This document shows positions 1 through 8,183 of a stretch of 64,000 nucleotides of DNA, in pieces. Where the stretch lies: contig NZ_JANHJQ010000012.1 of the NCBI RefSeq assembly GCF_024609785.1, forward strand, positions 62,001-126,000, given 5' to 3'. The DNA comes from Pseudalkalibacillus decolorationis. GTDB lineage: Bacteria; Bacillota; Bacilli; Bacillales; Fictibacillaceae. The translations under genes were made by a program, and so were the position numbers. The notes beneath the pieces were generated by a model that saw nothing but the letters and a program-made list of their open reading frames with translations, did no database searches and was not told the origin of the DNA. Within the stretch, counting starts at the first letter, position 1; every line of letters begins with the position of its first letter.

Positions 1-501
1 TGCTTCACTGTGCGCCAGACGACTGGAGGCTGCTGCTGCAATTGCCCCTACGATATCATCGAGGAAAGTATGACACTCTCCGGTTGATTTATCATTTAAT
101 TTTTTTAAAATTCCTGGCTTTAATTTATCGATATAGCCATAGTTTGTAAATCCAATTGACCCGTAAATGTTAATGATCGAGAGGGCGATAATTTCATCCA
201 CCCCATACAGTCCTTCATCTTTACGTAATATATCCAGTAGAGGTTCTTCAAGATTTCCCTTTTCAGCCAGTACATCTAATTGAATTCCAGTTAAGATTGC
301 ATTTTGGACCTCGCGTTTTGCCAACACTCGATCAACATTGTGAAGACAAACCTCCATATCGAGTTCAGGGTGGTAAGGTTTTTGTAGAAAATATACGAGT
401 TCTGCAATATCATTTTCTGTCACACCGCGCTCACTCAACCAATGACGGGCTTTTTGTTCAACGACGTGTTGATCACTTGGCTTTGGTTCTGGTTCATTCA
501 T
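1..501 (-). CDS. yutG: YutG, phosphatidylglycerophosphatase A-like protein (3' end outside window)
   Basis: I translated the minus strand from the ATG at 501. It is open for 167 codons to the window edge with no stop, so the gene is incomplete at its 3' end. The start follows an AGGGGAG ribosome site. The protein begins MNEPEPKPSDQHVVEQKARH and contains GLYGVDEIIALSIINIYGSI and a late DDIVGAIAAAASS stretch, typical of YutG/PgpA-like proteins of Bacillus. PgpA family members dephosphorylate phosphatidylglycerophosphate in phospholipid synthesis, though the YutG branch is poorly characterised. It lies head to head with yutH, as in B. subtilis. Confidence 0.8.
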   Translation of the reverse strand, partial: MNEPEPKPSDQHVVEQKARHWLSERGVTENDIAELVYFLQKPYHPELDMEVCLHNVDRVLAKREVQNAILTGIQLDVLAEKGNLEEPLLDILRKDEGLYGVDEIIALSIINIYGSIGFTNYGYIDKLKPGILKKLNDKSTGECHTFLDDIVGAIAAAASSRLAHSEA

Positions 502-823
502 GGAATGCTCCCCTATCTTTAGTATGATTTTGTGCTGGTTTCCTCAAGGACGTGGTATCTTTGATGCTTTCATATGGTGTGAAGTGCTAAGTCGATGTCT
601 GGTAAACATAGATGAATCTAAGCTAAGGCTTGGCGTAACCAGGTTACCTTTAACAAAATGTATAAGTTCTAGGACATGGCAACATCCTTTTTACGCGTTA
701 AGTTCTCTTAGTATATGGTATTTAGGTTATGTTATGAACAAAAAACAAAATTGCGCATATTTGATAAACACTCCTAATGTCTGTGTCATAAACTACTGTT
801 AAAAGGGAGGGGAGGGAGCGCTT
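502..823. other. Intergenic region yutG/yutH with a degenerate repeat fragment
   Basis: No convincing gene is present. An open frame at 500-802 lacks a ribosome site and a recognisable product. The stretch around 621-650 (aagctaaggcttggcg and following) resembles the tail of repeat family A described elsewhere in this window, so a decayed copy probably lies here. The 3' part carries the presumed yutH promoter and its G-rich ribosome site. Confidence 0.5.
768..795 (+). promoter_or_regulatory. Possible sporulation (sigma-K type) promoter of yutH
   Basis: An AC dinucleotide at 770-771 is followed after 15 bases by CATAAACTA (787-795). This fits the CATAnnnTA -10 element of sigma-K promoters with an AC-type -35 element. 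It sits about 30 bases before yutH, a spore-coat-related gene, so the position is plausible. The motif is short and could occur by chance. Confidence 0.3.
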
Positions 824-1843
824 TTGTTAGAGCGTGAAATCTATCATTATTATCAATTGTATGTAGATAAACGACTTCGTATTGGGGAATACGAAGGGTT
901 TCGAGCCCATGACAACTACTATATCGTTGTACCTTTACTTAACAGAGATCTTCAAACACTTCAGGATATGCAATATATGGTCAGCTATCTTAATGAACGT
1001 GGGGTAAAGGACATTCCGAAATGGATTCCTAACCAAAAAGGGAAATGGATCTCTCGTGTCGAAGGAAATGATATATTCTTGTTGCAATTGCCGAAGTTCG
1101 ATAGAGAAAAAAGAGGAAGTATTGGCCATCAATTAGCGAGTTTTCATCGAGCCGGTGAACGGATTCCAATCTCTAATCAGGAAAGCTTGCGATATAACGA
1201 GTGGGTTCCATTATGGACAGCACGACTTGATCAACTGAAGGAACGATATGAGGAATTAAGGAGAAATGGGTTACAGAGCGAATTTGACTATTTGTTTGTT
1301 GACTCATTTCCTTATTATGAAGGGCTAGCCGAGAATGCCATTCAATACATTGTGGATTATGAATGGGATCGGAAAGGGAAAGAAGAGGGTAGTTATACAA
1401 TAACCCATGAAAGGTTTCACTCAGAATCTTGGGTTCCGATTATAAAAGAGGATCAAATTTATGCGAAAATTCCATTGTTTTGGGTGATTGATCATCCTGT
1501 CAGAGATGTGTCTGAATATATTCGTCATATGGTGACACAAGAGGCATCAGGGGGACAGATCTCTGAATTTTTGAGTGATTATACCGAAACGAAACCATTA
1601 ACCAGAGGAAGCTGGCGGCTTCTATATGGACGCCTGTTGTATCCATCCTCTTATTTTGACACGATCGAGGCTCATTCAACATCCAATCGTTCACATATGA
1701 AAACGGATTTAACGAATCGATTAAAATCTTTGTTATCATTGGAAGAAAATCATGAATCGTTTATGAAAAACTTTTTTTCCATAAGCGGAGTACCAGTAGA
1801 ACACGTCAGTATTGAGCCTGTTGGTTGGCTAACGAAAACTTGA
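824..1843 (+). CDS. yutH: YutH, spore coat-associated protein (CotS-related)
   Basis: The product has 339 residues and starts at a TTG preceded by a GGGAGGGGAGGGAG ribosome site. The sequence (MLEREIYHYYQLYVDKRLRI) and length match the YutH family of Bacillus, which is related to the CotS/HipA-like kinase-fold spore coat proteins. It is predicted to be a coat-associated protein made in the mother cell; I do not see enough to claim kinase activity. It is divergent from yutG and is followed by a 2-hydroxyacid dehydrogenase gene 116 bp downstream. Confidence 0.8.
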   Translation: MLEREIYHYYQLYVDKRLRIGEYEGFRAHDNYYIVVPLLNRDLQTLQDMQYMVSYLNERGVKDIPKWIPNQKGKWISRVEGNDIFLLQLPKFDREKRGSIGHQLASFHRAGERIPISNQESLRYNEWVPLWTARLDQLKERYEELRRNGLQSEFDYLFVDSFPYYEGLAENAIQYIVDYEWDRKGKEEGSYTITHERFHSESWVPIIKEDQIYAKIPLFWVIDHPVRDVSEYIRHMVTQEASGGQISEFLSDYTETKPLTRGSWRLLYGRLLYPSSYFDTIEAHSTSNRSHMKTDLTNRLKSLLSLEENHESFMKNFFSISGVPVEHVSIEPVGWLTKT

Positions 1844-1959
1844 ACAGAGATCACTTTTGAAAAAGAAAACAATTATTAATCAAGTGTGTAAGAGAGGTGT
1901 CTGGTTCTTTGGTGTGAATCAGTCACCTGTTATACATATTAGTACAGGAGGAAGTAAAC

Positions 1960-2940
1960 ATGGACAATCCCTATGTATTTATTACGAGAAAAATTCCAAA
2001 TGAAATTCTTACCGAGCTAAAAGAACTGGCCGAGGTTTCCATGTGGGAGTATGACGATAAGCCTGTATCGAGAGAGCGTCTTCTGGAAGAGGCGCAGAAA
2101 GCTACAGCATTACTAACAATGTTATCAGACCCAGTAGATAAAGCGTTAATGGACCATGCACCTAAGCTAAAAGTGATTGCGAATCTTGCAGTCGGTTATG
2201 ACAATATCGATATTGAGGCAGCAACGAATGCGGAAATAGTAATCTGCAATACACCAGATGTGTTGACAGATACAACAGCAGACCTTGCTTTTGGATTGTT
2301 AATGGCAACTGCACGGAAAATTACAGAGGCTGAACGCTTTATTCGAGATGGCAAATGGGTAAATTGGAGTCCGTTCCTTTTAGCTGGGTATGACATTCAC
2401 CACAAAACAATCGGAATCGTTGGAATGGGTAGAATCGGTGAAACGGTAGCGAGAAGAGCAACTGGATTTGAAATGAACATTCAATACTACAATCGCTCAC
2501 GTAAAAAAACTGCTGAAGAGAGTTTAGGGGCTTCTTATGTAAGTTTTGATGACCTTCTTCGAACTTCGGACTTTGTCGTCAACTTAACACCCTTGACAGC
2601 AGAAACGAAGGGATTATTTAATTACGAAGCTTTTCAAAAAATGAAAAAGGATGCAATTTTTATTAATGTAGGAAGGGGAGGTTCTGTTGTTGAGAAGGAT
2701 TTAGTTGCAGCACTTGAAAACAAAGAAATTGTTGCAGCAGGTTTAGATGTATTTACCGAGGAACCGATCTCCGCTTCAGACCCATTGCTGAGTCACCCAA
2801 ATACAGTTTGTCTACCACATATAGGGAGCTCCAGCATTGAAACTCGGATGGAAATGTGTCGCTTGGCCGTACGAAATATTGTTAAGGTAGTAAAAGGTGA
2901 GGAACCTGAAACTCCGGTTAATAAAAGAGCATTTCGTTAA
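1960..2940 (+). CDS. D-isomer 2-hydroxyacid dehydrogenase (glyoxylate/hydroxypyruvate reductase-like)
   Basis: The product has 326 residues, starting at an ATG behind AGGAGGAAGTAAAC. The NAD(P)-binding GMGRIG motif is near residue 150. The catalytic trio is visible as Arg239 (NVGRGG), Glu268 (TEEP) and His287 (PHIGSSS). It resembles GyaR/YvcT-type enzymes that reduce glyoxylate, hydroxypyruvate or 2-ketogluconate; the substrate cannot be read from the sequence. It is cytoplasmic and probably transcribed alone, with no gene within 340 bp downstream. Confidence 0.88.
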   Translation: MDNPYVFITRKIPNEILTELKELAEVSMWEYDDKPVSRERLLEEAQKATALLTMLSDPVDKALMDHAPKLKVIANLAVGYDNIDIEAATNAEIVICNTPDVLTDTTADLAFGLLMATARKITEAERFIRDGKWVNWSPFLLAGYDIHHKTIGIVGMGRIGETVARRATGFEMNIQYYNRSRKKTAEESLGASYVSFDDLLRTSDFVVNLTPLTAETKGLFNYEAFQKMKKDAIFINVGRGGSVVEKDLVAALENKEIVAAGLDVFTEEPISASDPLLSHPNTVCLPHIGSSSIETRMEMCRLAVRNIVKVVKGEEPETPVNKRAFR

Positions 2941-3220
2941 ATTCTAACGTTACTTTCAGGGCGGAAGGGGTGTAATCAACAGTTCGTAACAGAACTTTTT
3001 TGAGTTCACCGCTTTTTAGGTTAGTGGCTCAAGCGCTTACTAAGAAGAAAAAAGAGCTCTTCACCATACTGAGTGGGAGGTAACATTCCGCGGCAAAATC
3101 CACTTTATCGCGGCAAATCACCCGGGTTCCAGTGCAAACGACCTTTTCACTGCTATTTTCTGGTGAAGAACCGGGAAAAAATAATCTTAAACGGTGTTAA
3201 GGACGTTTTTAGTTTTCTTA
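2941..3220. other. Gene-free stretch after the dehydrogenase
   Basis: This stretch has no supported gene. An open frame at 3073-3303 runs through the yutI terminator antisense and has no recognisable product. A short palindromic-looking segment with agaagaaaaaagagctcttc occurs near 3040-3062. I see no other clear signal. Confidence 0.4.
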
Positions 3221-3224
3221 ACGT

Positions 3225-3264
3225 GCAAAAAAGGCAATCGCTACGAAAGCGTAGCAATTGCCTT
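3225..3264 (-). terminator. yutI transcription terminator
   Basis: On the minus strand, stem arms GGCAATTGCTACG and CGTAGCGATTGCC enclose a CTTT loop and are followed directly by TTTTTT (plus-strand 3225-3232). It lies 22 bases past the yutI stop codon. Confidence 0.88.
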
Positions 3265-3285
3265 GCTATTTCTATTTATATATAT

Positions 3286-3513
3286 TTAGAATACTTGTTC
3301 TAGTTCGGTTACACCAGGTACTTCTTCCAGTAGAGCACGTTCAATACCTGCTTTAAGTGTGATTGTTGAACTGGGGCAGCTACCGCATGCTCCCATTAAT
3401 CGAACTTTCACGATCCCGTCTTCGATGTCTACGAGCTCAACGTCGCCACCGTCCCGAAGCAGGAATGGACGTAATTTATCAAGAACCTCTTCTACTTGTC
3501 CGCGCATTTCCAT
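3286..3513 (-). CDS. yutI: YutI, NifU C-terminal-domain iron-sulfur protein
   Basis: The product has 75 residues and consists of the NifU C-terminal domain alone. The Fe-S ligating motif GACGSCPSS (CxxC) is near residues 45-53, followed by [18 protein letters not shown] longer frame starting at 3549 exists, but AAAGGGG lies seven bases before the ATG at 3513, so I chose that start ([11 protein letters not shown]). The protein acts as a scaffold or carrier in Fe-S cluster assembly in the cytosol. Its neighbour yutJ and its terminator fit the B. subtilis arrangement. Confidence 0.9.
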   Translation of the reverse strand: MEMRGQVEEVLDKLRPFLLRDGGDVELVDIEDGIVKVRLMGACGSCPSSTITLKAGIERALLEEVPGVTELEQVF

Positions 3514-3633
3514 TCTATCTACCCCTTTCTTACTTCCTATTATAATCATTTTAATCGAAAAATGCTATTGTTAAAAGCTGAAAAAGCGGATGTATTTTTA
3601 CACATTAAGAAAGGTACAACAAAATAGTTATCC

Positions 3634-5274
3634 TTATGAACCATGGTGCTTATACATCCAAAGTATCCCTGATTTTAATAATCGCGGGACCCTTCCAGTC
3701 AACGCTGTGCTGCCCATTAATCCAAAGCCATGCTTTTTCCCAAGTGATCCGAGTACACCTTTCAACTTAATTTTCGGCAGTTCATTTAACGGTGCATCTT
3801 TCCATAGCTTTAACAGGACTTCAACAATTTGATCACCTTGACCTTCAGCTAACTGTGCGCTTGGTGCATGGGGCAAGCTTGCACAATCTCCAACTATAAA
3901 AACGTGCTCGTCATTCGGTAAATGGTGATGAGGAGAAAGGACGACTCTTCCGGAATCATCTTTTTCTACATCCAATTCACGAATGATTCGACTTGGTTGA
4001 ATTCCGGCCGTCCACACGATGGCATCGCATGTAACTGCTTCATCGTTATTGTACAGTGTATTAGGCTCAACCTTCGTAATGTTCGACTTGTTGACGACAA
4101 CGACACCGTGTTCAATGAACCAGTTTTGGACATAATTGCTTAGTCTTTTTGGGAAGGCAGAAAGAATTGTTTCACCACGATCGAATAGTTTAATCGTTAG
4201 GTCAGGACGGCTTTCACGCAGTTCACTTGCTAGTTCTACTCCACTTAAACCTCCACCAACAACACCTACCACGCCTTGAGGCGGTAGGTTGTTCAATACT
4301 TGATACGTTTCCCGTGATTTATCAATTGTTTGGATGCTCAATGTATGCTCGGGTGCACCAGGTACTCCGTGATATTTATCTTCACAACCAAGTCCTACGA
4401 TCAGATCATCGTATTCAATGAAATCCTTATTATCAAAATGGATCTGTTTTCTTTCTAAATCAATGCTGGCTATTTCACCATATTTTACAATGACCCTCGA
4501 GTCTTCTGGAAAACTCACCCGGATATGTTGATCTGAAATCGTTCCAGCAGCAAGAGCATAATATTCTGTTTTTAAACAATGGTAAGGAAGACGATCAACA
4601 AGTGTAATTTGAACATCCGACGGTAAATCCGAAGAATCAAGCAAACCATTAATAATCTTCATTCCACCATAACCTGCACCTAAGATGACGAGTTTTTTCA
4701 TTCTGTCATTTCCCCTTTTTTCTTGAAATCCTTTTATGCTAAAATCCAATAATGACATGAAACGATTGATGAGAACATCTTTCGAATCTCCTTCTGTTGA
4801 AGTAGACAAAACATAATGGAAATGGCTGTTACATATGACTGCTCCACGTTCTATATGAACCTCTTTCTCAAGTTCTCCTCTTAGTATTGCGCGATTTAGA
4901 ATCTCAATCCAACATCTTGTTAAAGGGCTTTCCATTTTTAAAAATGTGGCCCATAAATCACGGGTGAATTCAGAATCCAGATCGTAGTATGCCAATAAAT
5001 GCCTTACAATACTTTCTAATTGCTTATTCATTGGTTGTGATAGTATATACCCCTTATTGATAAGGATAGAAAGGGAATGTAATCGTTCTTCCGCAATATG
5101 GTGCATGAGTGCTTCTTTAGTTGGAAAGTAATTGAAGAATGTCCCTTTTGCAATGCGAGCTTTAGTTGTAATTTCCTTTACACTCGTGTTTGCATACCCT
5201 TTTTCATAAAATAATTCTAACGCAGCTTTTACAATTCGTTCTTCAGTAATAGTCCGTTTTTGCTCACGGGTCAA
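3634..5274 (-). CDS. yutJ: In-frame fusion of a TetR-type regulator and YutJ type II NADH dehydrogenase
   Basis: One uninterrupted frame covers two proteins. Residues 1 to about 190 form a TetR/AcrR regulator: helix-turn-helix TSVKEITTKARIAKGTFFNYF, then a ligand-binding domain. The last 355 residues are a complete flavoprotein of the NDH-2 family, with N-terminal GAGYGG (FAD), a second GVVGGGLSGVE (NADH) and VFIVGDCA. The NDH part equals the usual YutJ length and keeps its own ATG at 4701 and ribosome site, so two products may be made: the fusion and free YutJ. NDH-2 enzymes pass electrons from NADH to menaquinone at the membrane. The regulator's AAAGGAG abuts the ATG at 5283, so the TTG at 5274 is the better start. 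Either a lost stop codon or an assembly/sequencing error could explain the fusion. Confidence 0.75.
   Translation of the reverse strand: MTREQKRTITEERIVKAALELFYEKGYANTSVKEITTKARIAKGTFFNYFPTKEALMHHIAEERLHSLSILINKGYILSQPMNKQLESIVRHLLAYYDLDSEFTRDLWATFLKMESPLTRCWIEILNRAILRGELEKEVHIERGAVICNSHFHYVLSTSTEGDSKDVLINRFMSLLDFSIKGFQEKRGNDRMKKLVILGAGYGGMKIINGLLDSSDLPSDVQITLVDRLPYHCLKTEYYALAAGTISDQHIRVSFPEDSRVIVKYGEIASIDLERKQIHFDNKDFIEYDDLIVGLGCEDKYHGVPGAPEHTLSIQTIDKSRETYQVLNNLPPQGVVGVVGGGLSGVELASELRESRPDLTIKLFDRGETILSAFPKRLSNYVQNWFIEHGVVVVNKSNITKVEPNTLYNNDEAVTCDAIVWTAGIQPSRIIRELDVEKDDSGRVVLSPHHHLPNDEHVFIVGDCASLPHAPSAQLAEGQGDQIVEVLLKLWKDAPLNELPKIKLKGVLGSLGKKHGFGLMGSTALTGRVPRLLKSGILWMYKHHGS
4699..4717 (-). 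promoter_or_regulatory. Internal ribosome site and start of YutJ inside the fused frame
   Basis: On the minus strand AAGGGGA (4711-4717) precedes ATG (4699-4701) by nine bases and leads into [13 protein letters not shown]. This retained initiation signal, in frame with the upstream TetR part, suggests that YutJ of normal length (355 residues) is still made. Confidence 0.7.
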
Positions 5275-5292
5275 ATACCGCATCTCCTTTGG

Positions 5293-5304
5293 TGACCGTG
5301 GTCA
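5293..5304. promoter_or_regulatory. Palindrome upstream of the TetR gene, possible operator
   Basis: TGACCGTGGTCA is a perfect 12 bp palindrome lying just upstream of the ribosome site of the TetR-type gene. TetR proteins often bind such sites and repress their own gene. Binding here is inferred only from position and symmetry. Confidence 0.4.
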
Positions 5305-5517
5305 TTTTTAGTATATCGAAAATGTGACAAATCTACAACAATCGTTATAAAGGAACATTGTAAATTCGATTCTTGATTTAAATCAAGTCCGAATATCCCC
5401 TAAACAGAGGATGTAGCAAAAACGATTTGTTGTAAACATTCGACAACAAAAAGTGCAACAGGTTGACGGGTAAGGATTTGAGGTTGTAGGATAGGATTGG
5501 AAAGAAGGTGGTTGAAC

Positions 5518-5754
5518 ATGAGACCGATCATCGAATTTTGTGTGAGTAATCTTGCAAATGGTTCCCAACGTGCAAGAGAAATACTTGACAGGGATCCGAA
5601 TTTAGATGTAATTGAATATGGTTGTCTGGGGAACTGTGGTCTATGTTTTCGATCGCCTTACGCATTGGTAAACGGTGAACACGTATCCGCAGAAACGCCA
5701 GACGAACTTGTCGATAACATATATGAGTATTTAGAGGAAAACCCGATGTTTTAA
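5518..5754 (+). CDS. yuzB: YuzB, DUF1450 family protein
   Basis: The product has 78 residues, the same length as B. subtilis YuzB. It is recognisable from [16 protein letters not shown], the cysteine-containing [28 protein letters not shown] and the terminal EYLEENPMF. The start chosen is the ATG at 5518 with GAAGGTGG upstream; the frame extends seven codons further without a better ribosome site. Its function is not known. The cysteines hint at a thioredoxin-like or metal-binding role. A strong terminator follows. Confidence 0.88.
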   Translation: MRPIIEFCVSNLANGSQRAREILDRDPNLDVIEYGCLGNCGLCFRSPYALVNGEHVSAETPDELVDNIYEYLEENPMF

Positions 5755-5793
5755 GAACAAAACAAATTCGATATTTGTATATTCTGTATGTCT

Positions 5794-5822
5794 ACCACAG
5801 TTGATGAAACTGTGGTTTTTTT
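5794..5822 (+). terminator. yuzB terminator, also the group II intron target
   Basis: Arms ACCACAGTT and AACTGTGGT enclose GATGA and are followed by seven T residues. The group II intron begins a few bases after the T run, which is where introns of the IIC class typically insert. Confidence 0.9.
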
Positions 5823-6360
5823 GCACGTTGCGTGCCCAGCAAGCCGTTAATTGCTCGTTGGTGAAAGTCCAATCTGAGTAAGTGCCAAGACGCTCAGTAG
5901 CTGACAGACAGCTGGTGGAGAAATCCTAAGGTTGAAGCTCTGTGACAAAGCGTTTCCTAATGAAATGCGAGCGAATCAACAGACCGTAACATCAAGTGAA
6001 TCCTGCCGCCTCGTCAATTACACCCCTCAAAAGAGGACAAATGGAAGTCGAGCCTAGAGCGTGGAGGCGAAGACCATGGACGGTGTGAAGAACTTGGAGA
6101 CAACACTTAAGAATCCATCGGGGTATAGGGAGCGGTATGTTGAGAAAGTAGATAACGGAACTGGGGATATCCTCCTCATCACTTTCATGGGAAAGTAAAG
6201 CAGAAGCCTATAAGTGATCAACGAAATGGCGGATGGATGAGAGGGAGTCGGAGGGGGTCATAGTACCAATGATGACAACGACAACACAACGTTGTCTAGG
6301 GAAGGACGGCACAATGCCAATACCCTACTTTGTTCACATGTTAGAAGGAGGTAAGAGTCA

Positions 6361-7044
6361 GTGAATGCCAAGAAAATGGCTAACGACACCAACAAAGTAA
6401 AAGCTCAAGAACTCTGGAAAACATTATACCTTGGTGCCAAGGAAAGTCCAACTCGCAGGTTTCATGCGTTATATGACAAAATCTATCGTCCTGATATTCT
6501 ATGGGAAGCATGGGAACGAGTAAAGCGAAAGAAAGGCAGTGGCGGTGTAGACGGGCAGACGGTTGAGAAAATCGTAATGGAATACGGAGAGAAGACATTC
6601 ATGAATGAACTCTACTTGGAGCTAAAAGAGAAGATCTTTAACCCCAGCCCTGTCTTAAGAACCTACATTCCGAAAGATAATGGAAAGAAACGCCCACTAG
6701 GAATTCCAACGATTAAAGACCGAGTCGCCCAAATGGCAACAAAAATGGTGATCGAACCCATTTTTGAAGCTGACTTTCAAGAGTGCTCATTTGGATTCCG
6801 ACCGAAACGCAATGCCAAACAAGCCATGGCAAAGATAAAGAAAGCGAGTAAGAAGTGTTTTTGGGTAGTCGACGTCGATATCCAAGGGTACTTTGACAAC
6901 ATCAACCAAGAGAAGTTGATGAAACTTGTCGAACAACGAATCAATGACCGTAGAGTCTTGAAGTTGATTCGTAAATGGCTAAAATCAGGCATTATGGAAG
7001 AAGGAAAAGTAAGGAATCCGATCACCGGTACTCCCCAGGGTGGA
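6361..7044 (+). pseudogene. ltrA: Group II intron reverse transcriptase/maturase, N-terminal part
   Basis: These are the first 228 residues, from a GTG with GGAGG upstream. Visible features are GGVDGQTVEK (RT-0), RTYIPKDNGKKRPLGIPTI (RT-1), FEADFQECSFGFRP (RT-2) and VDVDIQGYFDNI with the first catalytic Asp (RT-3). The gene is cut after TPQGG, inside RT-4, by the RIT element. The open frame runs on for 24 residues of element sequence. Joining base 7044 to 10525 restores TPQGG-VISPLLANIYL in frame, for a 433-residue protein. Confidence 0.9.
7039..7044 (+). repeat. Direct repeat GGTGGA at the left RIT junction
   Basis: GGTGGA at 7039-7044 is repeated at 10519-10524. One copy encodes Gly-Gly of the RT PQGG motif. 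Removal of 7045-10524 leaves a single copy and an intact RT frame. A 6 bp spacer is expected for tyrosine recombinase exchange. Confidence 0.85.
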
Positions 7045-7160
7045 TTATGCGAAGCTTTGCATAATCCACCTTATGCAAAGTACAATATTATGCAAAGTAA
7101 TCAACTAAAACCCTAAGTTTATGGGATATTAATCCGATTTACTTTGCATAATATCTAATT
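7039..7160. repeat. Left end of the RIT element with inverted and iterated motifs
   Basis: Arms GGTGGATTATGC (7039-7050) and GCATAATCCACC (7059-7070) form a 12 bp perfect inverted repeat. TTATGCAAAGTA follows at 7071 and 7089, and its inverse TACTTTGCATAA at 7140-7151. These iterated motifs recur inverted at the right end, so they are likely recombinase binding sites. Confidence 0.7.
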
Positions 7161-8183
7161 TTATTTCAATTCAGCAAGCCATGAAAGTAGTTCTTTATCC
7201 TTGCTCCAGTCAGGAATGTTATTGTCAATGATATCTGGATAGACATTTTCAATTGCTTTCCTTTTCATTTCAGTATCTGCCCTAGCGTAAACTTCGGTTG
7301 TTTTTATATCAACATGCCCTAAAAAATCACGAATGTATATTAGATTTACACCAGCTTGGAGTAAGTGCATTGCCTTACTATGACGAAACATATGTGGAGA
7401 TACATGTTCAGGGATTGATCGTGATAAAGGTTTTGCCATGGTTACATATTTATTCAATATATAGGCAATTCCCTCTTTTGTCAGCTTGTTGTGTTGGTTA
7501 TTAACAAACAAAGGATATTGATTTTTCCACTGTTTAGATAAATCATTCTCTATTAAATAGCTTTGTAGTAAAGCAACTGTGTTCTTCATTAAAGGAACTC
7601 TTCTAACTTTATTTCCTTTACCAGTTAATACGATTACCTCAGGAGATTCAAGGAAGACATCGCAAATCTTGATATCAATTAGCTCCTGAACTCTGGCTCC
7701 TGTATCATAAAGCACGCTTAACAGCGTTAAGTCTCGTCTTCCTTTTGCAGAATATTTGTTAGGTTGTTGGAGTATCAACTTAACTGCTTCAGGAGAAAGG
7801 TGGCCTACTACTGGTTTCTCGGATTTTTTGACGGGAATAGAAATCACTTTTTGAAAATGGTAGATACCGGAAGGTTCTTCCCCTTGGACAAACCGAAAAA
7901 ATGAATGGATTGAGGCTAATCTCTGGTTTCTGGTTGAGATACTGCATTTCCTCTCAGATTCCAGCCAGTTCAGGAAATCAGTAATTAATTCAGCTGAGAG
8001 TGTATCCATACTGATGTGTTCTATTGAAATACCTCTGACATCTTGAGAGTACTTCAAAAGAAGTTTGAACGTGTCACGGTAAGCAAGTATTGTATTCTTA
8101 CTTGCATTTTTTCGTCCTGATAAATAGTTTGTAAAAAAATCAGTAAGATATTTAGCAAAATTAGTTGGATTCATAGGTGTCAC
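7161..8183 (-). CDS. RIT tyrosine recombinase, third gene
   Basis: The product has 340 residues. An N-terminal core-binding SAM-like domain (about 1-115) is followed by the catalytic domain with DTGARVQEL (first Arg), GKGNKVRRVPL (Lys), SPHMFRHSKAMHL (His-x-x-Arg), LGHVDIKTTEVYA (His and nucleophilic Tyr). Its GTG start overlaps the previous gene by 23 bases (an ATG four codons in overlaps by 14), and no clear ribosome site is seen, so it is probably translationally coupled. It is the downstream member of the trio. Confidence 0.88.
   Translation of the reverse strand: MTPMNPTNFAKYLTDFFTNYLSGRKNASKNTILAYRDTFKLLLKYSQDVRGISIEHISMDTLSAELITDFLNWLESERKCSISTRNQRLASIHSFFRFVQGEEPSGIYHFQKVISIPVKKSEKPVVGHLSPEAVKLILQQPNKYSAKGRRDLTLLSVLYDTGARVQELIDIKICDVFLESPEVIVLTGKGNKVRRVPLMKNTVALLQSYLIENDLSKQWKNQYPLFVNNQHNKLTKEGIAYILNKYVTMAKPLSRSIPEHVSPHMFRHSKAMHLLQAGVNLIYIRDFLGHVDIKTTEVYARADTEMKRKAIENVYPDIIDNNIPDWSKDKELLSWLAELK

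Noticed and set aside
500-802. 100-codon open frame between yutG and yutH
   Set aside because: No ribosome site, no recognisable family, and it contains a decayed family A repeat.
3073-3303. 76-codon open frame after the dehydrogenase
   Set aside because: It runs antisense through the yutI terminator hairpin and has no recognisable product.
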